Shown here one piece after another: positions 31,154 to 38,487 of a stretch of DNA of 64,000 nt. A program made the position numbers and the translations under genes. Each line of letters starts with the position of its first letter. The stretch's first letter is position 1. This stretch comes from Burkholderia territorii (lineage in GTDB: Bacteria > Pseudomonadota > Gammaproteobacteria > Burkholderiales > Burkholderiaceae). The notes beneath the pieces were generated by a model. That model was not told where the DNA came from, made no database searches, and saw only the letters and a list, made by a program, of their open reading frames with translations. Location of the stretch: the NCBI RefSeq assembly GCF_902833055.1, contig NZ_CADFEJ010000003.1, positions 248,001 through 312,000 of the forward strand, given 5' to 3'.

Positions 31154-32842
31154 TTACTTGCCGTGCGTGCCGCCAAGCAGGCCGCCGATCAGCGACGTGA
31201 CAGGCGCGAGCAGATTCGAGCCCGAGCCCGAGTTCGTGGCGCCGCCCGTGCTGCCGCTCAGGGCCGGTACGCCGACCGTGCTGGTGACCGAGGACAGCGC
31301 GCCCGTCACGGGAGCGAGCGGGTTGCCGCCGCCGGTGCCGCCCGTTGCGCTGCCGAGCGCGCCGGTGACTGCGGAGACGAGGCCCGTAACCGGGGCGAGC
31401 GGACCGCTGCTGCCGCCGGCTACGCCGCCGAGTGCGCCGGTGACGGTGGAGACGAGGCCGGTGACCGGAGCGAGCGGGCCGCCGCTGGTGCCGCCTGCTG
31501 CGCCGCCGAGTGCGCCGGTGACGGTGGAGACGAGGCCGGTGACCGGAGCGAGCGGGCCGCCGCTGGTGCCGCCTGCTGCGCCGCCGAGTGCGCCGGTGAC
31601 GGTGGAGACGAGGCCGGTGACCGGTGCGAGCGGGCCGCCGCTGGTGCCACCCGCTGCACCGCCGAGTGCGCCGGTGACGGTCGAGACGAGGCCGGTGACC
31701 GGAGCGAGCGGGCCGCCGCTGGTGCCGCCCGCTGCGCCGCCGAGCGTGCCGGTGACGGTCGTGAGCAGGCCCGTGAGCGGTGCGAGCGGGTTGGTCGTGC
31801 CGCCGGTCCCGCCCGTAAGCAGGCCACCGACAGCCTTCACGGTGTTGCCGGCCGACGAAACGGTGTTGCCGAGGCCGGTCGTGACGGGGTTGCCGCCCGT
31901 CGATGCGATCAGTGCGCCACCCTGGTTCAGGCCGTTGCCGATCGTGCCGAGCAGCGTGTTGACCGGGGCGCCGAGGCCGGTGGCCGTCCCGATCGTCTGC
32001 GTCGTCTGGCCGACCATCGTCGTGATCGGCGTGATCGCCGAGCTGACCGTCTGCGTGACCTGCTGGATCGGACCGGTCGACAACACGTTGGTCAGCGTGG
32101 TCCCGCCGTTCGATACGGCGTTGCCGACCTGCGCGACGAGGCCGCCGACGGCGCCCGTGACCGGCGCGAGCGGCGACAGCGGGCCGCTGCCGAGACTCGT
32201 GACCAGGTTGCCGGTCTGCGTGACCGCGCCGCCGAGCTGGTTCACCACGCCGCCGGTGCTGGCGACCGTGACGCCGACCGGATCCTTCGTCGCGCCGAGC
32301 TGGCCGAGGCCGCTGCCGAGGCCATTGCCGAGCGCCGTCACCGCGCCGCCGACGTTCTGCACGATGCCGCCTGCCGCTTGCGTCGTCGCCGGGTTGACGC
32401 CGGGCAACGACTGGCCGGCAACCATGGAGCCGAGGCCGGATACGGTGCCGCCGAGACTCGTGACGACATTGCTGCCTTGTGCGAGGACAGTTCCCACCGG
32501 GTTCGCCGACACGCCCGAGGTACCGCTCGTTCCGCTCGTCGTGCCGCTGGTCGTCCCGCTCGTCGTGCCGCTGGTGCTGCCGCTCGTCGAACCGCTCGTG
32601 CTGCCGCTGGTCGAGCCGCTCGTGCTACCCGACGTGCTGCCGCTGGTCGAACCGGACGTGCCGCCGGAGGTGCCGCCACCCGACGTGGAGATCGAATCGC
32701 CACCGCCCGAACTCGAGCCGCCGCTGAGCCCCTTGCTGATGGAACCGGAACCGCCGCACGCGGAGAGGGAAAGCATGGCTGCCACGGTGGCCGCGATCAT
32801 AGTCGTCCGGAGCATGCCATGAGGGATAACCTGAATGTCCAT
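31154..32842 (-). CDS. Repeat-rich surface-type lipoprotein, paralogue 2
   Basis: A 562-residue lipoprotein (lipobox LSAC, Cys29), the first gene of the operon. After the Cys comes a long Ser-Gly-Thr stretch (SGSTSGSTSG type, about 45-105), a central region alignable with paralogue 1 (VQQVTQ/IQQVTQ, SSAITP, TGLGxPVxxLLG), and a C-terminal array of a 26-residue repeat (GPLAPVTGLVSTVTGALGG and variants). The repeats are encoded by near-identical 78-bp DNA units. The start at 32842 has GCGAGGA five bases upstream; an ATG at 32815 would shorten the signal by nine residues. A sigma-54 promoter lies 52 bases upstream. Confidence 0.85.
   Translation of the reverse strand: MDIQVIPHGMLRTTMIAATVAAMLSLSACGGSGSISKGLSGGSSSGGGDSISTSGGGTSGGTSGSTSGSTSGSTSGSTSGSTSGSTSGSTSGTTSGTTSGTTSGTSGTSGVSANPVGTVLAQGSNVVTSLGGTVSGLGSMVAGQSLPGVNPATTQAAGGIVQNVGGAVTALGNGLGSGLGQLGATKDPVGVTVASTGGVVNQLGGAVTQTGNLVTSLGSGPLSPLAPVTGAVGGLVAQVGNAVSNGGTTLTNVLSTGPIQQVTQTVSSAITPITTMVGQTTQTIGTATGLGAPVNTLLGTIGNGLNQGGALIASTGGNPVTTGLGNTVSSAGNTVKAVGGLLTGGTGGTTNPLAPLTGLLTTVTGTLGGAAGGTSGGPLAPVTGLVSTVTGALGGAAGGTSGGPLAPVTGLVSTVTGALGGAAGGTSGGPLAPVTGLVSTVTGALGGAAGGTSGGPLAPVTGLVSTVTGALGGVAGGSSGPLAPVTGLVSAVTGALGSATGGTGGGNPLAPVTGALSSVTSTVGVPALSGSTGGATNSGSGSNLLAPVTSLIGGLLGGTHGK
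31424..31760. repeat. 78-bp tandem repeat array inside lipoprotein paralogue 2
   Basis: Unit boundaries fall at 31424, 31502, 31580, 31658 and 31736, an exact 78-bp period. The first two units are identical over all 78 bases and the next two differ at a few positions; degenerate units flank the array. 78 is divisible by three, so copy-number change would keep the frame and only alter protein length by 26 residues. Confidence 0.9.
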
Positions 32843-32893
32843 TTCGTCCTCGCATTGAAGCTGATGTTGTGTTGAGTGATGCGAGGATTACTC

Positions 32894-32909
32894 TGCAACT
32901 GTCGTGCCA
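32894..32909 (-). promoter_or_regulatory. Sigma-54 (-24/-12) promoter of the lipoprotein/TpsB operon
   Basis: On the minus strand the sequence reads TGGCACGACAGTTGCA, matching the sigma-54 consensus TGGCAC-N5-TTGCA at every position with the exact GG-N10-GC spacing. Expected transcription start is near 32882, about 40 bases before the first lipoprotein ATG. RpoN promoters require an AAA+ activator; one is encoded at 45188-46579. Confidence 0.85.
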
Positions 32910-33025
32910 TTTCGATGGCCGCTGGTTCGACGATTGGTTTTAAACGAGGCAATTCCTTGTCGGAAAAGGGTTTTAGGCAAATTGAAAGAATGTTGAATCT
33001 GTTTAAGAGCAGTCGAATGAGAACG

Positions 33026-33044
33026 GTTACGGCCGTTTCGTAAC
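33026..33044. promoter_or_regulatory. Candidate enhancer palindrome 1 (GTTACG-N7-CGTAAC)
   Basis: A 19-bp inverted repeat, about 150 bases upstream of the sigma-54 promoter start, in the range usual for activator binding sites. An extra GTAACG follows at 33045-33050. Confidence 0.6.
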
Positions 33045-33063
33045 GTAACGTCACAACATTGGC

Positions 33064-33082
33064 GTTACGCGCGCGGCGTAAC
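33064..33082. promoter_or_regulatory. Candidate enhancer palindrome 2 (GTTACG-N7-CGTAAC)
   Basis: Same six-base arms and the same seven-base spacing as the palindrome 38 bases to the left. It extends outward by one more pair (CGTTACG / CGTAACG). Two equal sites side by side fit cooperative binding of a dimeric activator. Confidence 0.6.
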
Positions 33083-33508
33083 GTGGCGGGCGGGGAAGGC
33101 TGACGGGCGGTTCGCGTGTTTTACTGGTGGATTAGGTGTGCACATCTAACCTATCGTAAATCCTATGTGTAAGTCGTACCGAAACGCCGTACAAATACGT
33201 TGTGCTCGCGGAAAGTTTTTCGATCCCGCCTTAAAAGAAGTTGGAAGTTAAATAGGATCGGATATAGAATCCGGAGCAGGTGTAAGGAAATGTACAGTCC
33301 GGTACACGACGTTCGAGGAGGATCACTATCGCGAATGTTAACTTGCATCAAATTGTGATACGCACCCCTCGGGGTGACATATAAAGAAAGTGCACTCGGT
33401 TGTCGTTGCACATGTGTAACGAACGGCGCGAGGCAAGGGCCAGATATACGGGGACGCACAACGTATAAAAGGCCAAAGAACGTACATACAGGCACGAGGA
33501 ATTAAAAA

Positions 33509-33715
33509 ATGAAAGCACTCATCAAGCGCTTCTTCAAGGAAGAAGACGGGGTTACCGCGATCGAGTATGGTCTGATCGCGGGGTTGGTCGCAGTTGCCAT
33601 CATCGCCGGTGTATCGTCGCTCGGCACTAATCTCAATTCGATGTTCTCGACCATCGGCACGTGCGTCAGCACGGTCGGTAGCTCGGGCACCGCTGCGGCG
33701 TGCAAATTGGGCTAA
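33509..33715 (+). CDS. flp: Flp/Fap major pilin (type IVb)
   Basis: A 68-residue prepilin. The short charged leader ends EEDG (Gly14), followed by the type IVb processed N-terminus VTAIEYGLIAGLVAVAIIAG with Glu at +5 and Tyr at +6, the residues expected of Flp pilins. A small C-terminal region has two Cys residues (TCVSTVGSS, AACKLG), possibly a disulfide. It should polymerise into adhesive bundled Flp pili. First gene of the tad cluster, with the prepilin peptidase following at 33803. Confidence 0.95.
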   Translation: MKALIKRFFKEEDGVTAIEYGLIAGLVAVAIIAGVSSLGTNLNSMFSTIGTCVSTVGSSGTAAACKLG

Positions 33716-33802
33716 GCAGTCCCAATCATTGTCTCTCGGTGTGATATCGGGCGGCTTGCTGCGGCGAGCCGCTCGACTTGTATCTGCGACCGGTCTGGCG
33801 CG

Positions 33803-34303
33803 ATGGCATATCTCTTTTCTTTCGGGGCGTTCCTGGCGTGGGCGGTGCTCGTCACGGCCTGTGACATTCGTTCCCGGCGCATTCCGAATTTACTCGTTGT
33901 CGGCGGGTTGATCGCCGCATTGGCAAGCGCCTTTTCCGGTGCAAATCCGTTCGGCATCGTGCGCATTCAGGCGCTGCTCGGCATGTTTGTCGGTCTGGTG
34001 GGCCTTCTCCCGTTCCTTTTCCTGAGGGTGATGGGCGCGGCCGACGTAAAGGTGTTTGCCGTCCTCGGCGCATGGTGCGGCGTGCATGGCCTGATGTGGC
34101 TCTGGATTGCCGCGAGCGTCGCGGCGGGAATTCATGCGCTCGCCGTGCTGTTGTTGTCTCGCACGTCGCTCGGTACGTTGTGGCGGCGTGGCGCGCCGGC
34201 GCTGACCCTGGGTCGATACCGCGCGACACCTTATGGCGCGTGCCTTGTCGTGCCGGCGGCGGTATGGCTCGTCTGCCTCGTCGCGGGAGGAAGCGCGCGA
34301 TGA
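33803..34303 (+). CDS. cpaA: Prepilin peptidase, CpaA/TadV
   Basis: A 166-residue, multi-helix membrane aspartic protease (A24 family, short form without the N-methylase domain). The two catalytic Asp residues are recognisable in ACDIRSRRIPN (Asp21) and MGAADVKVF (Asp81, the GxGD-equivalent site). It would cut Flp after Gly14 at the cytoplasmic face. Its TGA overlaps the ATG of the TadE-like gene (ATGA). Confidence 0.93.
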   Translation: MAYLFSFGAFLAWAVLVTACDIRSRRIPNLLVVGGLIAALASAFSGANPFGIVRIQALLGMFVGLVGLLPFLFLRVMGAADVKVFAVLGAWCGVHGLMWLWIAASVAAGIHALAVLLLSRTSLGTLWRRGAPALTLGRYRATPYGACLVVPAAVWLVCLVAGGSAR

Positions 34304-34743
34304 AACGGCAAAGAAGGCGGTGCGGATACAGGCGGCAGCGTGGAGCGACCGCAGTCGAATTCGCAATCATATTTCCGCTTTTCTTCGTGATCTGCTACGC
34401 GATCATATGTTTCGGAATGGTTTTCGTGATTCAGCAAAGTCTGACGTTCGCCGCCAGTGAGGGCGCGCGCGCGGGCCTGAATTACGCGCCGGATATGACG
34501 ACTCGAACCGCGAAGGCGCAGGCGGCTGCGAAAAACGTCGTGAGTTGGCTGAATATCAGCACGCCGAATGTCGTGGTGCAGGCACCTGCGTGCAAATACG
34601 ACGCGTCGCTGTATTGCCTGTCGGTAACGGTGAGCTATTCACCGCAAGCCTGGGTCACGACCATGCCCTTTGTGGGGACCATTCTGACTCAACCGTTGAC
34701 AAGTACCGCCGTCGTCCAGATTTCGCAGTCGTTGCTTCAATGA
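34300..34743 (+). CDS. TadE-like pseudopilin
   Basis: A 147-residue membrane protein. After a basic N-terminus, RRQRGATAVEFAIIFPLFFVI shows the TadE processing site (Gly-Ala) and hydrophobic helix with Glu at +5. The rest, with two Cys residues, would face the periplasm. TadE/TadF pseudopilins are cleaved by TadV and support pilus assembly. I chose ATG 34300, which overlaps the cpaA stop; the in-frame region upstream lies inside cpaA. It is unusual to find it this early in the cluster, before cpaB. Confidence 0.88.
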   Translation: MKRQRRRCGYRRQRGATAVEFAIIFPLFFVICYAIICFGMVFVIQQSLTFAASEGARAGLNYAPDMTTRTAKAQAAAKNVVSWLNISTPNVVVQAPACKYDASLYCLSVTVSYSPQAWVTTMPFVGTILTQPLTSTAVVQISQSLLQ

Positions 34744-34817
34744 GTTGCGCATCGCGACCACGCTAATCGTCAGACCAAGAGATTTGCACGGACCTAATCC
34801 GGTATCCATACGACAAC

Positions 34818-35753
34818 ATGGCCAATAACGTAACGAAGATCATCGCGGGGCTGCTGATTGCGATCGCCGTTCTGCTCGGAATCTATGCATGGATGCTCGG
34901 GCGCAGTTCGTCCAGTGCCGTTCCGGCGCAACCGGCTGCGACCGCAACGCCGGTTCCGGTCGTGGTCGCCGCGCGCACGCTGTCGGCCGGTCAGCCGATT
35001 GCCGCCGACGCGTTGAAGATTCAGCCGACCGCCCCGGCGCCGGCAGGGGCGTTTTCCGATCCGGCCACACTGGTCGGGCGCGTTCCGGCGCGCGACATTC
35101 CGGCATCGACGCCCGTCGTCTCGGGCGCACTGGTTTCGGGCCTCGCCGAGGACGTCGAGCCGGGCGAACGCGCGATCGCGGTTCGGGTCGACGAAACGAA
35201 TGCGGTCGGCAACCGGCTGCGGCCCGGTAATTTCGTCGACGTGTTCCTGAACCTGAAGCGGGAAGGCGGCGGTGCGATGTTCGACGGCGAAGTGTCGCAG
35301 ACGCAGGCGCGGCTGCTGATGTCGAAGGTTCGCGTGCTGTCGTTCGGCGACGCGACGCCGGATCGCGACAGCGGCAACAGCACGAACGGCAACAACGGCC
35401 AGCCGAGCAACGCGCGCATTGCGGTGCTCGCGGTGCCGACCGCGCAGGTCGATGCGCTGACCCTCGGCGAGGCGAGCGGGCGGCTGACGCTCGCGCTGCG
35501 CAACCCGCGCGACGACGAGCTCGCGACGCAGACGGTGGCGGTGCGCACGGACAACAAGCTGTCGCCGTCGGCGCTTGCCGCGGCCGGCGTATCGCTGCAA
35601 CAGCTGTCCGGCACGACGCGGTCCGCAGTCGCCAACGTGAATGTGCCGCCGCTGCCGTCGCGCTTGCCGCCGACGGTGCGGTCTGCAGGCAATGGAGGGG
35701 GAGGCAGTATCGAGGTGATCCGCGGCGGCCGGTCGGAAACGGTTGCGTATTGA
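34818..35753 (+). CDS. cpaB: Flp pilus assembly protein CpaB/RcpC
   Basis: A 311-residue protein with one N-terminal transmembrane helix (IIAGLLIAIAVLLGIYAWML) and then a SAF-like domain (about 45-110; VVVAARTLSAGQPIAADALK). The periplasmic RcpC/CpaB domain (EPGERAIAVRVDETNAVGNRLRPGNFVDV) follows. The C-terminal quarter is low-complexity. It is thought to modify or stabilise the pilus secretin/pilin in the periplasm. No strong ribosome site precedes the ATG. Confidence 0.92.
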   Translation: MANNVTKIIAGLLIAIAVLLGIYAWMLGRSSSSAVPAQPAATATPVPVVVAARTLSAGQPIAADALKIQPTAPAPAGAFSDPATLVGRVPARDIPASTPVVSGALVSGLAEDVEPGERAIAVRVDETNAVGNRLRPGNFVDVFLNLKREGGGAMFDGEVSQTQARLLMSKVRVLSFGDATPDRDSGNSTNGNNGQPSNARIAVLAVPTAQVDALTLGEASGRLTLALRNPRDDELATQTVAVRTDNKLSPSALAAAGVSLQQLSGTTRSAVANVNVPPLPSRLPPTVRSAGNGGGGSIEVIRGGRSETVAY

Positions 35754-35817
35754 ACAACATCGATGGCCATCGATATCAGCGACGACAAGTAACGGCCGTG
35801 CGACGGTCCAACAAACA

Positions 35818-37149
35818 ATGAAAAACACACTGATTGCATTCGCGATTGCTCTCTGGACCCTGACATTCGCCTCCATTGCAAGCGCGAGCGGCACGATCGA
35901 GCTCGCGGTCGGCGCGCAGCGGCAGATTTCCGCTGGCCACGCGTTGCAGCGGGTCGCCGTCGGCGATCCGGCAATCGCCGATGTGCTGATCATGAAGGGC
36001 AGTCGTTCGGGCTCGGTGCTGCTGACCGCGAAGGCGCCGGGTGCGACGAACGTGATGTTGTGGGAGCGCGGTCGCGACGAGCCGACGGTATGGAGCGTGG
36101 AAGTCGTCGACGCGGCGGCGCAAGCGGTACTCGACGGCTCCACGCCGCAGGTGAAGGCGTATGGCGGGACGTCGGTGCTGCGCGGAACGGCGGCATCGCT
36201 CGATGCGCATGAACGGGCCGCGGCGGTCGCCAAAAACATGAGCCCGAAAGGCACGGTGATCGATCGTTCGACGCTGGCCGGCAAGAACGTCGTGCAGGTC
36301 GACGTGCGGGTGGTGGAGTTCAGCCGTTCGGTGCTCAAGCAGATCGGCTTCAATTTCTTCAAGCAGAGCAACGGCTTTTCGTTCGGCTCGTTCGCGCCCG
36401 GCGGCGTGCAGTCGTATAACGGCGCAGCGGGCCCGGGCACGGGTTCGTACATCCCGACGCTCGGCGCACCGGTCGCATCCGCGTTCAACCTGGTCGTGAA
36501 CGCAGCCGGACGCGGCATCTTCGCCGACCTGTCGCTGCTCGAAGCGAACAATATGGCGCGCGTGCTGGCGGAGCCGACGCTCGTCGCGCTGTCCGGCCAG
36601 AGCGCCAGCTTCCTCGCGGGCGGCGAGATTCCGGTGCCCGCGCCACAGGGCCTCGGCTCGACCGCGATCCAGTGGAAGCAATACGGCGTCGGTCTGTCGC
36701 TGACCCCGACGGTGCTGAGCCCGAGCCGGATCGCGCTGAAGGTCGCGCCGGAATCGAGCCAGCTCGACTTCGTGAACAGCGTGACGATCAGCGGTGTCGC
36801 CGTGCCGGGGATCACGACGCGTCGTGCCGACACGACGGTCGAACTCGGTGACGGCGAGAGCTTCGTGATCGGCGGCCTGATCGACCGCCAGACACTGTCG
36901 AACGTGAGCAAGGTGCCGCTGCTCGGCGATCTGCCGATCATCGGCACGTTCTTCAAGAATCTGAACTACCAGCAGAACGACAAGGAATTGCTGATCATCG
37001 TGACACCGCATCTCGTCGCACCGATTGCGAAGGGCGCGGTGCTGCCCGCGACGCCTGGCGAGTTGTCGGAGCAGCGTGACGGGCCGGTGTGGCGATCCTA
37101 TCTGGGCGGGGTCGCGTCGCCGGATGCGGCACCGGGGTTTTCGAAATGA
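35818..37149 (+). CDS. cpaC: Tad secretin CpaC/RcpA
   Basis: A 443-residue outer-membrane secretin with a signal peptide (about 1-24, ending ASA). An N-terminal pilus-subdomain (LAVGAQRQISAGHALQRVAVGDPAIADV) is followed by the secretin domain (about 200-415). That domain includes VDVRVVEFSRSVLKQIGFNF and FVIGGLIDRQTLSNVSKVPLLGDLPIIG, the family hallmark. It forms the ring through which Flp leaves the cell. The ATG at 35818 starts the signal peptide; longer frames upstream are not supported. Confidence 0.94.
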   Translation: MKNTLIAFAIALWTLTFASIASASGTIELAVGAQRQISAGHALQRVAVGDPAIADVLIMKGSRSGSVLLTAKAPGATNVMLWERGRDEPTVWSVEVVDAAAQAVLDGSTPQVKAYGGTSVLRGTAASLDAHERAAAVAKNMSPKGTVIDRSTLAGKNVVQVDVRVVEFSRSVLKQIGFNFFKQSNGFSFGSFAPGGVQSYNGAAGPGTGSYIPTLGAPVASAFNLVVNAAGRGIFADLSLLEANNMARVLAEPTLVALSGQSASFLAGGEIPVPAPQGLGSTAIQWKQYGVGLSLTPTVLSPSRIALKVAPESSQLDFVNSVTISGVAVPGITTRRADTTVELGDGESFVIGGLIDRQTLSNVSKVPLLGDLPIIGTFFKNLNYQQNDKELLIIVTPHLVAPIAKGAVLPATPGELSEQRDGPVWRSYLGGVASPDAAPGFSK

Positions 37150-37209
37150 ATCTGAAGCACGGCGCGTCGCGGCACAGCGCTACGCCATGCGTAATCGGGG
37201 GTGTTCGAC

Positions 37210-38484
37210 ATGAATGCACGAACTCAATCATTGTGTGAACCCGCCGTGACCGACTACTTCGTTTGTGCATCGACACAGGAAGCGCATGTGCGCTGGCTGG
37301 CCGATACGCTGATCTCGGCCGGTGCGGTCGAGGCCGCGTCGCTGGACCCCGGCGTGCTGGCGCAGCGCATCACCGGCGTCAATCCGGCACTGGTGTTCAT
37401 CGACTTCTCCGAGCGCAGCGAAGCGGCGAGCGTCGCCGCGGCCACGGTGCGTGCCGCGCATCCGGGGTTGCCGATCATCGCGCTCGGCTCGCTCGCGCAG
37501 CCCGAGAGCACGCTCGCCGCGCTGCGTGCGGGTGTGCGCGACTTCATCGACGTGTCGGCACCGGCCGAGGACGCGCTGCGCACGACGCGCGGGTTGCTGT
37601 CCCACGTCGCCGAGCCGACGAGCCGCCACGGCAAGGTCGTCGCGTTGCTCGGCGCGCGCGCGGGCATGGGCGTCAGCACGCTCGCCGCGAATCTCTCGGT
37701 CTGGCTGCAGAAGCGCGCGCTCGGCCCGGGCGCAACGGGCGGCGCGGACGGCGGCGTGCCGGCTGGTCGCCAGACCGCGCTGATCGACCTGGGGTTGCCG
37801 GCCGGTGACGGCGCGCTGTTCCTGAACACGCGCTGCGAATTCCATTTCATCGACGCCGTGCAGAATCTGCGCCGCATCGATCGCACGTTCGTGAACACCG
37901 CGCTCACGCGGCACCAGAGCGGCGTCGCGCTGACGACGCTGCCGCCGGATCTGAGCGGATTGCGCGACGTGTCCTATGCATCATGCATCGGGCTGCTGAA
38001 CCGTTTCCGTGCGTTCTTCGACCAGCAGGTCGTCGATCTCGGCGGGTTCACGAACCGGGAATTCGTCACGCAGATCGCCGCATCGGCCGACGAGGCGTGG
38101 CTGGTTTGCGATCAGGGCGTCGCCTCGATCGTTTCGGCCGCCGACCTGCTCACCGGGCTGCGCGATGCGGGCGTCGACACGGATCGCGTCAAGCTCGTGG
38201 TCAACCAGTACGATCCGGCGCTGGACCTGCTGCCCGCGCAGATCGCGGAGCGTCTGGGGCTGTCGCTGGTCGGCACCTTGCCCGCGCGTCGCGTCGCGAT
38301 CGGACATGCGGCGAACCAGGGACGGCTCATCATCGACGCGGCGGAGCGCGATCCGTATGTTCGCGCCCTCGAATCCCTCGCGACGCGGCTGCCCGGCGTA
38401 TCGGGCGTGGCGGGCGCGTCTCGCGCGGCGCCCGGCCTGTCGGCGCTCAAACGTTTCATTCAACCCTCGTCCAAGCGGTCATAA
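37210..38484 (+). CDS. cpaE: Pilus localisation ATPase-like protein CpaE/TadZ
   Basis: A 424-residue protein with an N-terminal receiver-like domain (about 15-130) and a C-terminal MinD/ParA-type domain. The deviant Walker A segment reads LLGARAGMGVSTLAANLS (about 146-163). Both lysines of the MinD-type signature (KGGxGKT) are missing, Val standing where the P-loop Lys should be. This makes ATP hydrolysis doubtful. Divergent Walker motifs are a known trait of TadZ, which places the pilus machine at the pole. It follows the secretin by 60 bases and leads cpaF by 3. Confidence 0.92.
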   Translation: MNARTQSLCEPAVTDYFVCASTQEAHVRWLADTLISAGAVEAASLDPGVLAQRITGVNPALVFIDFSERSEAASVAAATVRAAHPGLPIIALGSLAQPESTLAALRAGVRDFIDVSAPAEDALRTTRGLLSHVAEPTSRHGKVVALLGARAGMGVSTLAANLSVWLQKRALGPGATGGADGGVPAGRQTALIDLGLPAGDGALFLNTRCEFHFIDAVQNLRRIDRTFVNTALTRHQSGVALTTLPPDLSGLRDVSYASCIGLLNRFRAFFDQQVVDLGGFTNREFVTQIAASADEAWLVCDQGVASIVSAADLLTGLRDAGVDTDRVKLVVNQYDPALDLLPAQIAERLGLSLVGTLPARRVAIGHAANQGRLIIDAAERDPYVRALESLATRLPGVSGVAGASRAAPGLSALKRFIQPSSKRS

Positions 38485-38487
38485 CCG

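Larger units (their letters stand above)
32843..33508. promoter_or_regulatory. 666-bp AT-richer divergent control region: lipoprotein operon and flp
   Basis: No gene is seen. This is the most AT-rich stretch in the window, which makes it a plausible target of H-NS-type silencing (inferred). From left to right: a sigma-54 promoter facing left (32894-32909), two identical-geometry palindromes (33026-33044, 33064-33082), a CACCCC-TC-GGGGTG palindrome (33363-33376), and TATAAA-type -10 candidates near 33379 and 33463 facing flp. I found no good sigma-54 site facing flp. Confidence 0.7.

Noticed and set aside
29761-32842. Collagen-like proteins
   Set aside because: No Gly-X-Y triplet register; repeats are PLAPVTGLVSTVTG-type with a 26-residue period.
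33390-33412. Sigma-54 promoter facing flp (GTGCAC..TTGCAC)
   Set aside because: Spacing between the GG/GC-like elements is wrong (8 instead of 10), and the GG dinucleotide is missing at the proper place.
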